From Thiobacillus thioparus DSM 505 (GTDB lineage: Bacteria; Pseudomonadota; Gammaproteobacteria; Burkholderiales; Thiobacillaceae), in NCBI RefSeq assembly GCF_000373385.1, contig NZ_KB891316.1:248001-312000 (forward strand): a DNA stretch of 64,000 nt, in the 5' to 3' direction. How positions within the stretch are numbered: position 1 is the first letter of the stretch; every line of letters begins with the position of its first letter. Below are positions 14,084 through 23,213 of the stretch, piece by piece. Below the pieces are notes generated by a model that was given only the letters and a program-made list of their open reading frames with translations, was not told where the DNA came from and ran no database searches. The position numbers were made by a program, and so were the translations under genes.

Positions 14084-16369
14084 ATGAACGCCACACGCAA
14101 GCTCTGGACCTGGCTGGCCGTCATCTGTGTACTGTCCTTCGCCGCCCTCGGTTGGGTCGGTACGGAAATCTACCTCAAGGCTCCACCCATTCCGCAAAAA
14201 GTCGTCAGCGCCAGAGGCGACCTGATCTTCACCGCCGATCAGATTCAGCAGGGCCAGCAGGCCTGGCTGTCGGCTGGAGGCCAGCAGATGGGCACCGTCT
14301 GGGGCCACGGCAGTTACCTCGCTCCGGACTGGTCGGCCGACTGGCTGCATCGCGAAGCGCTGGCGCTGCGCGAAATATGGGCGCAACGCGATTACGGGAT
14401 GCCCTTCGCGCAATTGAACGTGGGTCAGCAGGGTCAGGTGAACAGTCTGCTGAAAGTCGAAATGCGGCACAACGCATACAGCAGTGCCGACGCCACGCTC
14501 ACGGTGTCCGACGACCGGGCTGCCGCGATACGCCAGGTGGCATCGCACTATCGCGGCCTGTTCGGTCATGAGAGTACGCTCGACACCCTGCGGACCCAAT
14601 ACGCCATGGCGACCGATTCGCTGCGCGACCCGGCCGACCGCCAGGCATTGACCGCCTTTTTCTTCTGGACCGCCTGGGCCGCCACCACCGACCGGCCGGG
14701 CGAAACCGACCTGAGCTATACCAGCAACTGGCCGCACGAGCCGCTGGTCGGCAATACGCCCACCGCGACCATCGGCATCTGGTCGATCGCCAGCGTGATC
14801 CTCATGATTGCGGCTATCGCCGGCATGATTTTCTTCCACAGCCGCCACAAGGAAGAAGACGACCCGGTCCCGCCCAAGTCCGACCCGCTGTTCGATCTCA
14901 AGCCCACGCCCTCGATGAAGGCCACCAAGAAGTATTTCTTCGTGGTGATCGGTCTCATCCTGGCGCAGGTGGGCATGGGCATCCTCACCGCGCACTACGC
15001 GGTGGAAGGCAACAGCTTCTTCGGCATCCCGCTGGGCGAGATCCTGCCCTTCACGGTCAGCAGGACCATCCATACCCAGTTTGCGGTCCTTTGGATTGCT
15101 ACTGCCTGGCTGGCCACCGGCCTGTATATCGCGCCCGCCATCTCCGGGCATGAGCCCCGGTTCCAGAAACTGGGCGTGGATGTGCTCTTCTATGCCCTCT
15201 TGTTCATCGTGGTCGGTTCCACCGTCACCGGCTGGCTCGGCACACTGCAACACCTCGGAACCACATTCAGCTTCTGGATCGGCAACCAGGGCCTGGAGTT
15301 CACCAGCATGGGCCGGGTATGGCAAATCCTGCTGTTCATCGGCTTGCTGTTCTGGGCCACCCTGCTCGGCCGCGGCCTCTGGCCGGCGCTGAAAAAACCG
15401 TCCGAAAGCCGTGGCCTGATCGCGATGGTGTTCCTGGCTGCGCTTTGCATCGGCGGCTTCTATGCCACCTCGCTGACCTGGGGCCCGCACACCCATTATT
15501 CGATGATCGAGTACTGGCGCTGGTGGCTGGTCCACCTGTGGGTCGAGGGCTTCTTTGAAGTGTTCGCCACCGCCGTCATCGCCCTGCTGTTCACGCGCCT
15601 GGGCCTGATCCGTGCCGCGACCGCCAACAGCGCGATCGTGCTGGAGACCATCGTGTTCCTGTTCGGCGGCATCCTGGGCACGCTGCACCACTTGTATTTC
15701 ACCGGCACGCCGACCCACGTGATCGCCATCGGCGCCATGTTCTCGGCACTGGAAGTGGTCCCGCTCGCCATGATCGGGGCCGAGGCCTACCGCAACTACA
15801 AGCGTTCGCAATCCGCACCCTGGGTCCAGTCGTACAAATGGGCGATCCTGAGCTTCATTGCGGTGGGATTCTGGAATGTGGTCGGCGCCGGCCTGCTGGG
15901 CTTTTCCATCAACACGCCCATCGCGCTGTACTACATGCAGGGCATGAACATGACGGCAGCCCACGGCCATGCCGCCCTGTTCGGCGTATACGGCATGCTG
16001 GGGATCGGCCTGCTGCTATTCTGCCTGCGCGGCCTGAGTGATCGCCATGCCTGGTCGGACAGGCTGCTGAAACCCATGTTCTGGTCGCTCAACATCGGCC
16101 TCGCCATGATGGTATTCATGTCGCTGGTACCGGCCGGCCTCTACCAGGCATGGGCCAGCGTCAGCCACGGCGTCTGGTTTGCCCGCTCCCCGGAAGTGGT
16201 GCATTCGACGCTGATGGAAACCTTCGTCTGGCTGCGCGTACCGGGTGACGTCGTATTCTCGGTTGGCGTGCTCTTCCTGACCCTGTTTGCGGTGCGGTTG
16301 CTGAGAGGCGGCAAGCGCGTCCAGCCTGCCGCGCGTATCTCCGGCGTGGCACAAGCGTCCAAACCCTGA
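14084..16369 (+). CDS. norB: Quinol-dependent nitric oxide reductase (qNorB)
   Basis: A 761-residue single-subunit NO reductase that reduces 2 NO to N2O with electrons from quinol. After an N-terminal transmembrane helix comes a ~200-residue periplasmic domain typical of the quinol type (TADQIQQGQQAWLSAGGQ...), replacing the separate cytochrome c subunit. The heme-copper-oxidase-like core follows with about 12 helices; conserved His residues appear in SRTIHTQFAVLW, LVHLWVEGFFEVFAT (with catalytic Glu), GTLHHLYF and AAHGHAALFG. AAGGAAAT precedes the start. It is divergent from nsrR and followed by a strong hairpin, so it is a one-gene unit under NO control. Confidence 0.95.
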   Translation: MNATRKLWTWLAVICVLSFAALGWVGTEIYLKAPPIPQKVVSARGDLIFTADQIQQGQQAWLSAGGQQMGTVWGHGSYLAPDWSADWLHREALALREIWAQRDYGMPFAQLNVGQQGQVNSLLKVEMRHNAYSSADATLTVSDDRAAAIRQVASHYRGLFGHESTLDTLRTQYAMATDSLRDPADRQALTAFFFWTAWAATTDRPGETDLSYTSNWPHEPLVGNTPTATIGIWSIASVILMIAAIAGMIFFHSRHKEEDDPVPPKSDPLFDLKPTPSMKATKKYFFVVIGLILAQVGMGILTAHYAVEGNSFFGIPLGEILPFTVSRTIHTQFAVLWIATAWLATGLYIAPAISGHEPRFQKLGVDVLFYALLFIVVGSTVTGWLGTLQHLGTTFSFWIGNQGLEFTSMGRVWQILLFIGLLFWATLLGRGLWPALKKPSESRGLIAMVFLAALCIGGFYATSLTWGPHTHYSMIEYWRWWLVHLWVEGFFEVFATAVIALLFTRLGLIRAATANSAIVLETIVFLFGGILGTLHHLYFTGTPTHVIAIGAMFSALEVVPLAMIGAEAYRNYKRSQSAPWVQSYKWAILSFIAVGFWNVVGAGLLGFSINTPIALYYMQGMNMTAAHGHAALFGVYGMLGIGLLLFCLRGLSDRHAWSDRLLKPMFWSLNIGLAMMVFMSLVPAGLYQAWASVSHGVWFARSPEVVHSTLMETFVWLRVPGDVVFSVGVLFLTLFAVRLLRGGKRVQPAARISGVAQASKP

Positions 16370-16402
16370 CCCGGCCGATGCAAAAACCTGCCAGCGGCAG
16401 GC

Positions 16403-16450
16403 GCGGCCCGACCCGTCTGGGGCGCAAAACGCCTGGACGGGTCGGGCCGC
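16403..16450 (+). terminator. Long GC-rich hairpin after norB
   Basis: A perfect 15-bp inverted repeat (GCGGCCCGACCCGTC at 16403-16417 and its complement at 16436-16450) surrounds a smaller GGCG/CGCC stem with a CAAAA loop. There is no T tract, so termination may be Rho-assisted. It separates norB from the rnf operon. The remaining ~120 bp before rnfA should hold the rnf promoter, but no clear elements are seen. Confidence 0.6.
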
Positions 16451-16574
16451 GTCTGGCGGTTGTGCTGCATCGACGGCCGAAGGTTTGCCCTCCCTTCCGT
16501 ACAATCTGCAATATCAGGCTTGAATCCCCCGCCTTCCGCGGCGGATAATGCGGCATTGCGTCAGGCTGCCTGCT

Positions 16575-17150
16575 TTGGAAACCTACATCCTCATTCTCAT
16601 TTCCACGGTGTTCGTGAACAACATCGTGATGGCCAAGATTCTCGGCCTGTGCCCCTTCATGGGCGTGTCGAAGAAACTGGAAACGGCAATCGGCATGGGG
16701 CTGGCGACGACTTTCGTGCTGACGCTGGCCTCCGGCGCCAGCTATCTGGTCAACGAATACCTGCTCGGCCCCGAATTGTTCTATCTGCGCACGCTCTCGT
16801 TCATCGTGGTGATCGCCGGAATCGTGCAGTTCACCGAGATGTTCATCCACAAGAGCAGCCCGGTGCTGTACCAAGTGCTGGGGATCTATCTGCCGCTGAT
16901 CACCACCAACTGCGCGGTGCTGGGCATTCCCCTGCTCAACGTGCAGGCGCAGCACAATTTCGTCGAATCGCTGTTCTTCGGCGCCGGCGGCGCGATCGGC
17001 TTCACCCTGGTGCTGATCCTGTTTGCCGGCATCCGCGAACGGATCGAGACCTGCGACGTTCCCTCTCCGTTCAAAGGCACCAGCATCGCGATGATCACCG
17101 CGGGGCTGATGTCGCTTGCCTTCATGGGTTTCTCGGGCCTGGTCAAATAA
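16575..17150 (+). CDS. rnfA: Electron transport complex subunit RnfA/RsxA
   Basis: A 191-residue membrane protein with six helices. It has the family's [27 protein letters not shown] opening, whose Cys helps hold an iron centre in the membrane core, and the TTNCAVLG repeat with the matching second Cys. With RnfE it forms the inner ring through which electrons cross the membrane. I chose TTG at 16575 because homology starts with METY; an ATG at 16548 would add nine residues (MRHCVRLPA) with no family support. Its stop TAA overlaps the rnfB ATG by one base. Confidence 0.93.
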   Translation: METYILILISTVFVNNIVMAKILGLCPFMGVSKKLETAIGMGLATTFVLTLASGASYLVNEYLLGPELFYLRTLSFIVVIAGIVQFTEMFIHKSSPVLYQVLGIYLPLITTNCAVLGIPLLNVQAQHNFVESLFFGAGGAIGFTLVLILFAGIRERIETCDVPSPFKGTSIAMITAGLMSLAFMGFSGLVK

Positions 17151-17716
17151 TGCTGGCCGCAATCGGGGTGATGGTTCTGCTGGCCGTGGCGATCGGCCTG
17201 GTACTCGGCTGGTCGGCCATCCGCTTCAAGGTGGAAGGCAACCCGCTGGCGGAAAAGATCGACGCCATCCTGCCGCAGACGCAGTGCGGGCAGTGCGGCT
17301 TTCCCGGTTGCCGTCCCTATGCCGAGGCGATCGCCAAGGGCGAGGCCGACATCAATCAGTGCCCGCCGGGCGGTGAGGAAGGTGTCAAGAAACTCGCCGA
17401 ACTGCTGGGCGTGGAACCCAAGCCGCTCGACGAAGCCCACGGCACGCCCAAACCGAAGTCGGTCGCCTTCATCGACGAACAAACCTGCATCGGCTGCACC
17501 CTGTGCATCCAGGCCTGTCCGGTCGACGCCATCTCCGGCGCGGCCAAGCAGATGCACACCATCATCGCCGCCGAATGCACCGGCTGCGAACTGTGCCTGC
17601 CGCCCTGTCCGGTCGACTGCATCTCGATGGTGCCGATCGCCGAAGACCTGCCCCACTGGAAATGGAAGCATCCGGTAGTGATGATGAAGAAGATTGCCGA
17701 AACGGAGGGTGCATGA
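17150..17716 (+). CDS. rnfB: Electron transport complex subunit RnfB/RsxB (ferredoxin-like)
   Basis: A 188-residue iron-sulfur protein. An N-terminal membrane anchor (residues 2-24) is followed by the Rnf four-Cys domain [10 protein letters not shown]...INQC at about residues 44-75 and two 4Fe-4S ferredoxin motifs, [12 protein letters not shown] and [12 protein letters not shown]. It accepts electrons at the cytoplasmic face and hands them to the rest of the complex. It starts at TAATG with rnfA and overlaps rnfC by 4 bases, so translation is tightly coupled. Confidence 0.95.
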   Translation: MLAAIGVMVLLAVAIGLVLGWSAIRFKVEGNPLAEKIDAILPQTQCGQCGFPGCRPYAEAIAKGEADINQCPPGGEEGVKKLAELLGVEPKPLDEAHGTPKPKSVAFIDEQTCIGCTLCIQACPVDAISGAAKQMHTIIAAECTGCELCLPPCPVDCISMVPIAEDLPHWKWKHPVVMMKKIAETEGA

Positions 17717-19416
17717 GCCGCGAACTGTTCAAGTTCAAGGGCGGCGTGCATCCCCCCGAGCACAAGGCAGAATCCACTTCGCGCCCGATTCATGCCGCAC
17801 CGCTGCCGAAGAAACTGGTCATCCCCTTGCGCCAGCACATCGGCAATCCGGCCAAGCCGGTGGTCGAGATCGGCGAACGGGTCCTGAAGGGCCAGATGAT
17901 CGCAGCCGCCGACGGCTATATCTCGACGGCCGTCCATGCCTCCAGTTCGGGCACGGTCACGGCCATCGACCTGCAACCGGTCCCGCATATCTCCGGCCTG
18001 CCCGATCTGTGCATCACGATCGAAACCGACGGTCGCGACGAATGGGTGGCGCATGCTCCGCTCGACTACCAGGCGATGGAGCCCTCTCAACTGCGCATGC
18101 AGTTGCGCGACCTGGGACTGGCCGGTCTCGGCGGCGCGGTCTTCCCCAGCGCGGTCAAGCTCGATCCCGGCGCGTCTCACGCCTGCACCACGCTCATCAT
18201 CAACGGCGGCGAATGCGAGCCGTGGATCACCTGCGACGACATGCTGATGCGCCACCACGCCGACGAAATCCTGCAGGGCGTGGGGATCATGCGCCATCTG
18301 CTGGGCAGCACCGAAATACTCGTCGGCATCGAAGACAACAAACCCGAGGCGCTGGATTCAATGCGCTCCGCTGCCGCGAAGCTGGATTTCGCGGTGGAAG
18401 TGGTGAAGGTGCCGGCGCGCTACCCGGGCGGCGGCGCCAAGCAGATGATCGAGACGCTCACCGGCAGGCAGGTCCCGTCCGGCAAGCTCTCCACCGACAT
18501 CGGCATCCAGGTCTTCAATGTCGGCACCAGCTATGCGCTGGCGCGTGCGATCCACCATGGCGAACCGCTGATCACGCGGCTGGTCACCGTCACCGGCCAC
18601 GTATTGCGCCCGCAGAACTTCGAGGTGCTGATCGGCACCCCGATGCACACCCTGATCACGCTGGCTGGCGACCGCGACGGCACCACGGGGGTGCTGATGG
18701 GCGGGCCCATGATGGGCGTGCCGATGCCGAATCTCGACGTGCCGGTGGTCAAGGCCACCAACTGCATCCTGGTCAAATCCGCGGAATTGTTCCCGCCCCT
18801 GCCCAAGGCCTTGCCGTGCATCCGCTGCACCCGCTGCGCCGACGCCTGCCCGGTCGAGCTGCAGCCGCAGGAACTGTTTCGTTTCGCCAAGGCGGGCGAC
18901 TTCGGCCGGGCACAGGAATACCACCTGTTCGACTGCATCGAATGCGGCTGCTGCAGCTACGTCTGCCCCAGCCATATTCCGCTGGTCGATTTCTATCGCT
19001 ACGCCAAGAGCGAGATCTGGGCACGCGAGAAGGACAAGCGCGCCGCCGATCTGGCACGCGAGCGCCACGAATTCCGTCAGTTCCGGCAGGAGCGCGAGAA
19101 GAAGGAAAAGGCCGAGAAGCTCGCCGCCAAGGCCCAGGCCGCGCGCGCGCAAGCCGCGCTGGATCAGGCACAGCGCGCCGAACTCGCCGCCGCTCCGGCC
19201 GCCGAAGGCGCTGCGGTCAGCGATACCGACGCCAAGAAAGCGTTGATCGCCGCCGCGCTGGCACGCGCGCAGGCAAAAAAATCCGACGCCGCGCCCAAGA
19301 ACGTCGATCAACTGACCTCCGAGCAGTTGCATCAGATCGAGGAGATCGAGGCACGTCGGACTAAAATCCGCGAACTGGCGCGTAAACCGCTGGAATCCGA
19401 AGAGAAAAAACCCTGA
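17713..19416 (+). CDS. rnfC: Electron transport complex subunit RnfC/RsxC
   Basis: A 567-residue peripheral NADH-binding subunit. The N-terminal [11 protein letters not shown] signature, the flavin/NADH fold around [17 protein letters not shown] and [14 protein letters not shown], and the SLBB region are followed by two 4Fe-4S motifs, [12 protein letters not shown] and [12 protein letters not shown] (about residues 375-425). The last ~130 residues are a charged, alanine-rich helix ([19 protein letters not shown]...), a variable-length extension common in proteobacterial RnfC. It exchanges electrons between NADH and RnfB. It overlaps rnfD by one base. Confidence 0.95.
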   Translation: MSRELFKFKGGVHPPEHKAESTSRPIHAAPLPKKLVIPLRQHIGNPAKPVVEIGERVLKGQMIAAADGYISTAVHASSSGTVTAIDLQPVPHISGLPDLCITIETDGRDEWVAHAPLDYQAMEPSQLRMQLRDLGLAGLGGAVFPSAVKLDPGASHACTTLIINGGECEPWITCDDMLMRHHADEILQGVGIMRHLLGSTEILVGIEDNKPEALDSMRSAAAKLDFAVEVVKVPARYPGGGAKQMIETLTGRQVPSGKLSTDIGIQVFNVGTSYALARAIHHGEPLITRLVTVTGHVLRPQNFEVLIGTPMHTLITLAGDRDGTTGVLMGGPMMGVPMPNLDVPVVKATNCILVKSAELFPPLPKALPCIRCTRCADACPVELQPQELFRFAKAGDFGRAQEYHLFDCIECGCCSYVCPSHIPLVDFYRYAKSEIWAREKDKRAADLARERHEFRQFRQEREKKEKAEKLAAKAQAARAQAALDQAQRAELAAAPAAEGAAVSDTDAKKALIAAALARAQAKKSDAAPKNVDQLTSEQLHQIEEIEARRTKIRELARKPLESEEKKP

Positions 19417-20444
19417 TGCCCTCTCCATTCATTCTTGACCGCACCAGCGTCACCCAAGTCATGGCCTGGGTGTTGGCGGCCCTGCTGCCCGGCATCGCAA
19501 CCTACGTCTGGCTGTTCGGGCCGGGCATCCTCGTCACGCTGTCGCTCGCCACCGTCACGGCGCTGGCTGCCGAGGCAGCGATGCTGAAGGCGCGCGGCTA
19601 TGCGGTCAAACCCTTCCTCGCCGATTTGAGCGCCATCGTCACCGCCTGGCTGCTGGCGCTGTCGCTGCCTTCGCTGGCGCCATGGTGGCTGATCGTCACT
19701 GGCACGCTATTCGCCATCGTGGTGGCCAAGCATCTCTACGGCGGGTTGGGCCAGAACATCTTCAACCCGGCCATGGTCGGCTACGCCGTGCTGATCGTGT
19801 CCTTCCCGGTACAGATGACGCACTGGGCTGGCCCGAACGAACTGACTTCGGTGCACCTCACGCTGGCACAAAGCGCAACGGTCATTTTCGGCGGCGACAT
19901 GCCCCGGGCCACGCTGGATGCTGTCACCATGGCCACCCCGCTAGATGCGTTGCGAACCGGCCTGCTGCAGCAACTGACGGTCGACGAAGTGATGACGCAC
20001 CCGATTTTCGGGCATTACGGCGGCGTCGGCTTCGAGTGGCTGGCGGGCGCGTTCCTGCTGGGCGGCCTGCTGTTGTGGGCCTTGCGCATCATCAGCTGGC
20101 AGGTGCCGCTGGCCTTTCTGGCCGGCATCTGGCTCACGGCTGGCTTTCTGAACTTCTTCGACGCCGGCCGGTTCGGTCCACCCTGGTTTCACCTGTTCGC
20201 GCCGTCGGTCATGCTGGGCGCCTTCTTCATCGCCACCGACCCGGTGTCGGGCGCGACCACGCCGCGCGGCAAGCTGATCTTCGGCCTGGGCGCCGGGTTT
20301 CTCACCATGGCCATCCGCACCTGGGGCGGCTTCCCGGACGGCGTGGCCTTCGCCATCCTGCTGATGAACCTGTGCGTGCCGCTGATCGACCAGTACACCC
20401 AACCGCGCATCTATGGCGGCGCCGACAAGGAACCGCGCGCGTGA
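19416..20444 (+). CDS. rnfD: Electron transport complex subunit RnfD/RsxD
   Basis: A 342-residue polytopic protein related to NqrB. About nine hydrophobic segments are visible. The covalent-FMN attachment motif is TDPVSGATTPRG near residue 275, where the Thr following SGA is linked to the flavin. GGLGQNIFNPAMVGYA near residue 110 is also family-typical. It forms the membrane core with RnfA and RnfE and is implicated in ion pumping. The start at TGATG overlaps the rnfC stop. Confidence 0.94.
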   Translation: MPSPFILDRTSVTQVMAWVLAALLPGIATYVWLFGPGILVTLSLATVTALAAEAAMLKARGYAVKPFLADLSAIVTAWLLALSLPSLAPWWLIVTGTLFAIVVAKHLYGGLGQNIFNPAMVGYAVLIVSFPVQMTHWAGPNELTSVHLTLAQSATVIFGGDMPRATLDAVTMATPLDALRTGLLQQLTVDEVMTHPIFGHYGGVGFEWLAGAFLLGGLLLWALRIISWQVPLAFLAGIWLTAGFLNFFDAGRFGPPWFHLFAPSVMLGAFFIATDPVSGATTPRGKLIFGLGAGFLTMAIRTWGGFPDGVAFAILLMNLCVPLIDQYTQPRIYGGADKEPRA

Positions 20445-20446
20445 GC

Positions 20447-21091
20447 ATGACGGCTGCCGCCCGCAACGCGTTCCGCGCAGGAACCGTCCTGTTGCTGTTT
20501 GCGCTCGTCGGTACGGCAATGCTGGCATTCACCCACGACCGGACCGAACCCGTTATCACCCGCAGCCAGCAGGCCGAGAAACTCGCACTCATCAACCAGG
20601 TGCTGCCCGCTTCGTCCTACGACAATGACCTGCTGGCCAGCCGGCAGGACCTGCCGCCGGACGATCTCCTTGGCACGCGCCAGCCTTCCGCCCTGTGGAT
20701 CGCCCGCCGTGGCGGACAGGCCACTGCAGTGGTGCTGGAAGCTGTCGCGCCGGACGGCTATGCTGGCGATATCGCCCTGCTGATCGGCATCGACATCGAC
20801 GGCAAGGTGATCGGAGTGCGCGTCACCGCTCACCATGAGACGCCCGGTCTTGGCGACTACATCGACCGCGCCAAAAGCGCCTGGATCGACCAGTTTTCAG
20901 GCAAGTCGCTGACCGATCCCGAGTCCAAGCGCTGGAAAGTCGCCAAGGATGGGGGGACATTTGATGCGCGCGCCGGCGCCACCATCACCCCGCGCGCCGT
21001 GGTCAAGGCCGTCAAGAGCGCGCTCGATTATTTTGCGCGGCACCGTGCGGCTTTTGCCGCTCCACCCGCCGCGAAGGAGAAGAAAGCATGA
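20447..21091 (+). CDS. rnfG: Electron transport complex subunit RnfG/RsxG
   Basis: A 214-residue protein with one N-terminal membrane helix (residues 9-29) and a periplasmic FMN-binding domain. The flavin-linked Thr lies in DARAGATITPRAVV near residue 185; HHETPGLGDYI is the other family hallmark. It carries electrons on the outer side of the membrane. ATG 20447 is used; a GTG two codons earlier (20441) overlaps the rnfD stop as GTGA and is an equally good coupled start. Confidence 0.92.
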   Translation: MTAAARNAFRAGTVLLLFALVGTAMLAFTHDRTEPVITRSQQAEKLALINQVLPASSYDNDLLASRQDLPPDDLLGTRQPSALWIARRGGQATAVVLEAVAPDGYAGDIALLIGIDIDGKVIGVRVTAHHETPGLGDYIDRAKSAWIDQFSGKSLTDPESKRWKVAKDGGTFDARAGATITPRAVVKAVKSALDYFARHRAAFAAPPAAKEKKA

Positions 21092-21765
21092 TGACGATGA
21101 GCGAATTCCGCAGCCTGTTCCACAACGGGCTTATCAAGCAGAACACCGGGCTCGTGCAACTGCTCGGGCTGTGCCCGCTGCTGGCGATCAGCAACAACGT
21201 GGTCAATGCACTGTCGCTGGGACTGGCTACGACGATGGTGATGGCGGCATCCAGCGGCGCGGTGTCGAGCGTCCGTCATTTCGTGCCGAATGAAATCCGC
21301 ATCCCGGTGTTCGTCCTCATCATCGCGGCACTGGTCACGGTGATCGACCTGGCGATGAACGCCTTCGTGCATCCGCTTTATCTGGTGCTGGGGATTTTCA
21401 TTCCGCTCATCACCACCAACTGCATTGTGCTGGCACGTGCTGACGCGTTTGCCGCCAAGAATCACCCGCTGCACAGCGTGATCGACGCCATTTCCATGGG
21501 CCTGGGCCTCACGCTGGTGCTGATCGTGCTGGGTGCGATTCGCGAGCTCGCCGGCAAGGGTACGCTGCTCTCCGGCATCGATATGGTGTTCGGTCAGGCT
21601 GCCAAGGGATGGGTGCTGCATATCCTGCCCCACTATCAGGGTTTTCTGCTTGCGATCCTGCCCCCCGGCGCCTTCATCGCTCTGGGACTGCTGATCGCAG
21701 CCAACAACTGGAACAAGGCACGTGCCGTCCAGCGCGTCCGTGCCGCCGTGCCGATGGCGGCATGA
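21088..21765 (+). CDS. rnfE: Electron transport complex subunit RnfE/RsxE
   Basis: A 225-residue membrane protein homologous to RnfA, with six helices. LVQLLGLCPLLAISNN and LITTNCIVLARADAFA carry the two conserved cysteines for the intramembrane iron centre. GQAAKGWVLHILPHYQGFLLAILPPGAFIALG is the E-type C-terminal half. The ATG overlaps the rnfG stop. This closes the canonical A-B-C-D-G-E order; nth follows as in E. coli rsx, with one small ORF in between. Confidence 0.94.
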   Translation: MMTMSEFRSLFHNGLIKQNTGLVQLLGLCPLLAISNNVVNALSLGLATTMVMAASSGAVSSVRHFVPNEIRIPVFVLIIAALVTVIDLAMNAFVHPLYLVLGIFIPLITTNCIVLARADAFAAKNHPLHSVIDAISMGLGLTLVLIVLGAIRELAGKGTLLSGIDMVFGQAAKGWVLHILPHYQGFLLAILPPGAFIALGLLIAANNWNKARAVQRVRAAVPMAA

Positions 21766-21914
21766 AGCCGCCGCTGAAAAGGCGCGTCCCTAAACCGCGC
21801 AACCCCTTTGTTGCGCTGGCCATTGCCCGCAAGGCCGGCAAGCACGACAAAACGCCTCGCGCCCGGCGACAGGCCGAAAAACAGGCCCTGAGGAAACGCG
21901 TGGAAGACCAGTGA
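21762..21914 (+). CDS. Small very basic protein between rnfE and nth
   Basis: A 50-residue protein (MKPPLKRRVPKPRNPFVALA...) with about a third of its residues Lys or Arg and no cysteines or hydrophobic segment. The RNP(F)VALAIARKAGKHDK...RRQAEKQALRK pattern resembles short conserved basic proteins I have seen in beta- and gammaproteobacteria, often annotated hypothetical. RNA or ribosome binding would be a reasonable guess, but only from charge. Its ATG overlaps the rnfE stop by 4 bases and nth starts 10 nt after it, so it sits inside the operon and is co-translated. Confidence 0.65.
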   Translation: MKPPLKRRVPKPRNPFVALAIARKAGKHDKTPRARRQAEKQALRKRVEDQ

Positions 21915-21924
21915 TCCAACCCCG

Positions 21925-22587
21925 ATGAACGCCGCCAAACGCCACGAAATCTTCAGCCGCCTGCGCGCGGCCAACCCCCATCCCACCACCGAACTCGAAT
22001 ACACCACGCCGTTCGAATTGCTGGTGGCCGTAGTCCTGTCGGCCCAGGCGACCGACAAAGGGGTGAACCTGGCGACGCGCAGGCTGTTTCCTGTGGCCCA
22101 TACCCCCGAGGCGATTGTCGCGCTGGGCGAGGCCGGCCTCGCTGACTACATCAAGACCATCGGACTCTACAAGAGCAAGGCCCGGCACCTCATCGCCGCC
22201 TGCCAGATGCTGGTCGAGCTGCACGGCAGCCAGGTGCCGGCCGAACGCGCGGCCCTTGAGGCGCTGCCCGGCGTGGGGCGCAAGACGGCGAATGTGATTC
22301 TCAACACGGCGTTCGGCCAGCCGACGATGGCGGTCGACACCCACATCTTCCGCGTCGCCAACCGTACCGGGCTGGCCCCCGGCAAGACGGTGCTGGAAGT
22401 GGAAAAGAAACTGCTCAAGACCATCCCCGCGGAATTCCGCATCGACGCCCACCACTGGCTGATCCTGCACGGGCGCTACGTGTGCCAGGCACGCAAGCCG
22501 AAATGCGGCGAATGCATCATCGCGGATCTGTGCGAATTCAAGGGCAAGCTGGTTGCGCCGGCTCCGCTCCGGGCACGCCGCGGCTGA
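21925..22587 (+). CDS. nth: Endonuclease III
   Basis: A 220-residue DNA glycosylase/AP lyase that removes oxidised pyrimidines in base excision repair. The helix-hairpin-helix LPGVGRKTANVI (about residues 113-124) contains the catalytic Lys, and VDTHIFRVANR holds the catalytic Asp. The C-terminal iron-sulfur site is C-x6-C-x2-C-x5-C in CQARKPKCGECIIADLC. Its position after rnf matches the gamma-proteobacterial rsx-nth arrangement, where the cluster in a redox-linked operon is a recurring theme. Confidence 0.96.
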   Translation: MNAAKRHEIFSRLRAANPHPTTELEYTTPFELLVAVVLSAQATDKGVNLATRRLFPVAHTPEAIVALGEAGLADYIKTIGLYKSKARHLIAACQMLVELHGSQVPAERAALEALPGVGRKTANVILNTAFGQPTMAVDTHIFRVANRTGLAPGKTVLEVEKKLLKTIPAEFRIDAHHWLILHGRYVCQARKPKCGECIIADLCEFKGKLVAPAPLRARRG

Positions 22588-23021
22588 TGTTCAATCCCAG
22601 CCGCGACCAGGTCCGCCAGTTCTTCTTCGATGTATGGGCGAAGTACCGGGCCGGACAGCCGCTGGCGGGGGCGGAACAGCCGGCGCTCGATGCCGTACTG
22701 GCGCATCCCGAATACCATGCCCTGCTCGACCAGCCCGATCGTTACCGGGAGCGGGACTACTTGCCGGAATCCGGCGAGATCAACCCTTTTCTACATCTTT
22801 CCATGCACCTGGCAATCGCCGAGCAAGTGTCGGTCGACCAGCCGCCCGGCATCCTCGAACGCTACCGGCGGCTGCTCAAGCAATATGGCAACGCCATGGA
22901 CGCGCAGCATGACGTCATGGACTGCCTTGGGGAAATGATCTGGCAGGTGCAGCGCCATCAGACGGCGTTCGATTCGGCGGCCTACCTCCACTGCCTGGAC
23001 CGCAAGCTCGGCGACGCGTAG
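22587..23021 (+). CDS. DUF1841 family protein
   Basis: A 144-residue protein opening MFNPSRDQVRQFFFDVWAK, with INPFLHLSMHLAIAEQVSVDQPPGI in the middle; this is the DUF1841 pattern. The HLSMHLAIAEQ helix with two His and one Glu could bind metal, but the role is unknown. Its ATG overlaps the nth stop (TGATG), making it the last gene of the rnf-nth unit. Confidence 0.85.
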   Translation: MFNPSRDQVRQFFFDVWAKYRAGQPLAGAEQPALDAVLAHPEYHALLDQPDRYRERDYLPESGEINPFLHLSMHLAIAEQVSVDQPPGILERYRRLLKQYGNAMDAQHDVMDCLGEMIWQVQRHQTAFDSAAYLHCLDRKLGDA

Positions 23022-23160
23022 CAGGCGCCAGCCGCCGATATCAAATCCGCGAAAGCAGCCTTCATTTTGTCGAAATCCTGTCGTTATCACTGTTGACAGT
23101 CTGACACCGCCGGGAAAAAGCTCCCCACTTGCATCGGTTCTGACTCGACCGTTTTGATTC

Positions 23161-23207
23161 GGGGCCGCCCTGTGAGGGGCCGCCACTAACGTTTGCTTCG
23201 CCACTAA
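23161..23207. repeat. Two short direct-repeat pairs upstream of the HDOD-GGDEF gene
   Basis: GGGGCCGCC occurs at 23161-23169 and 23176-23184 (15 bp apart), and CGCCACTAA at 23181-23189 and 23199-23207 (18 bp apart). Both pairs end just ahead of the ATG at 23214. They could be protein-binding sites or fold into a leader structure. The 192-bp interval has no ORF and no clean promoter. Confidence 0.4.
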
Positions 23208-23213
23208 TAAACG

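Noticed and set aside
13997-15970. 657-codon minus-strand open frame
   Set aside because: Antisense to norB, rich in Gly/Asp/His/Gln, no domain pattern.
21005-21060. Possible frameshift between rnfG and rnfE
   Set aside because: rnfG is complete with its FMN motif and a normal stop overlapping the rnfE start; no disruption.
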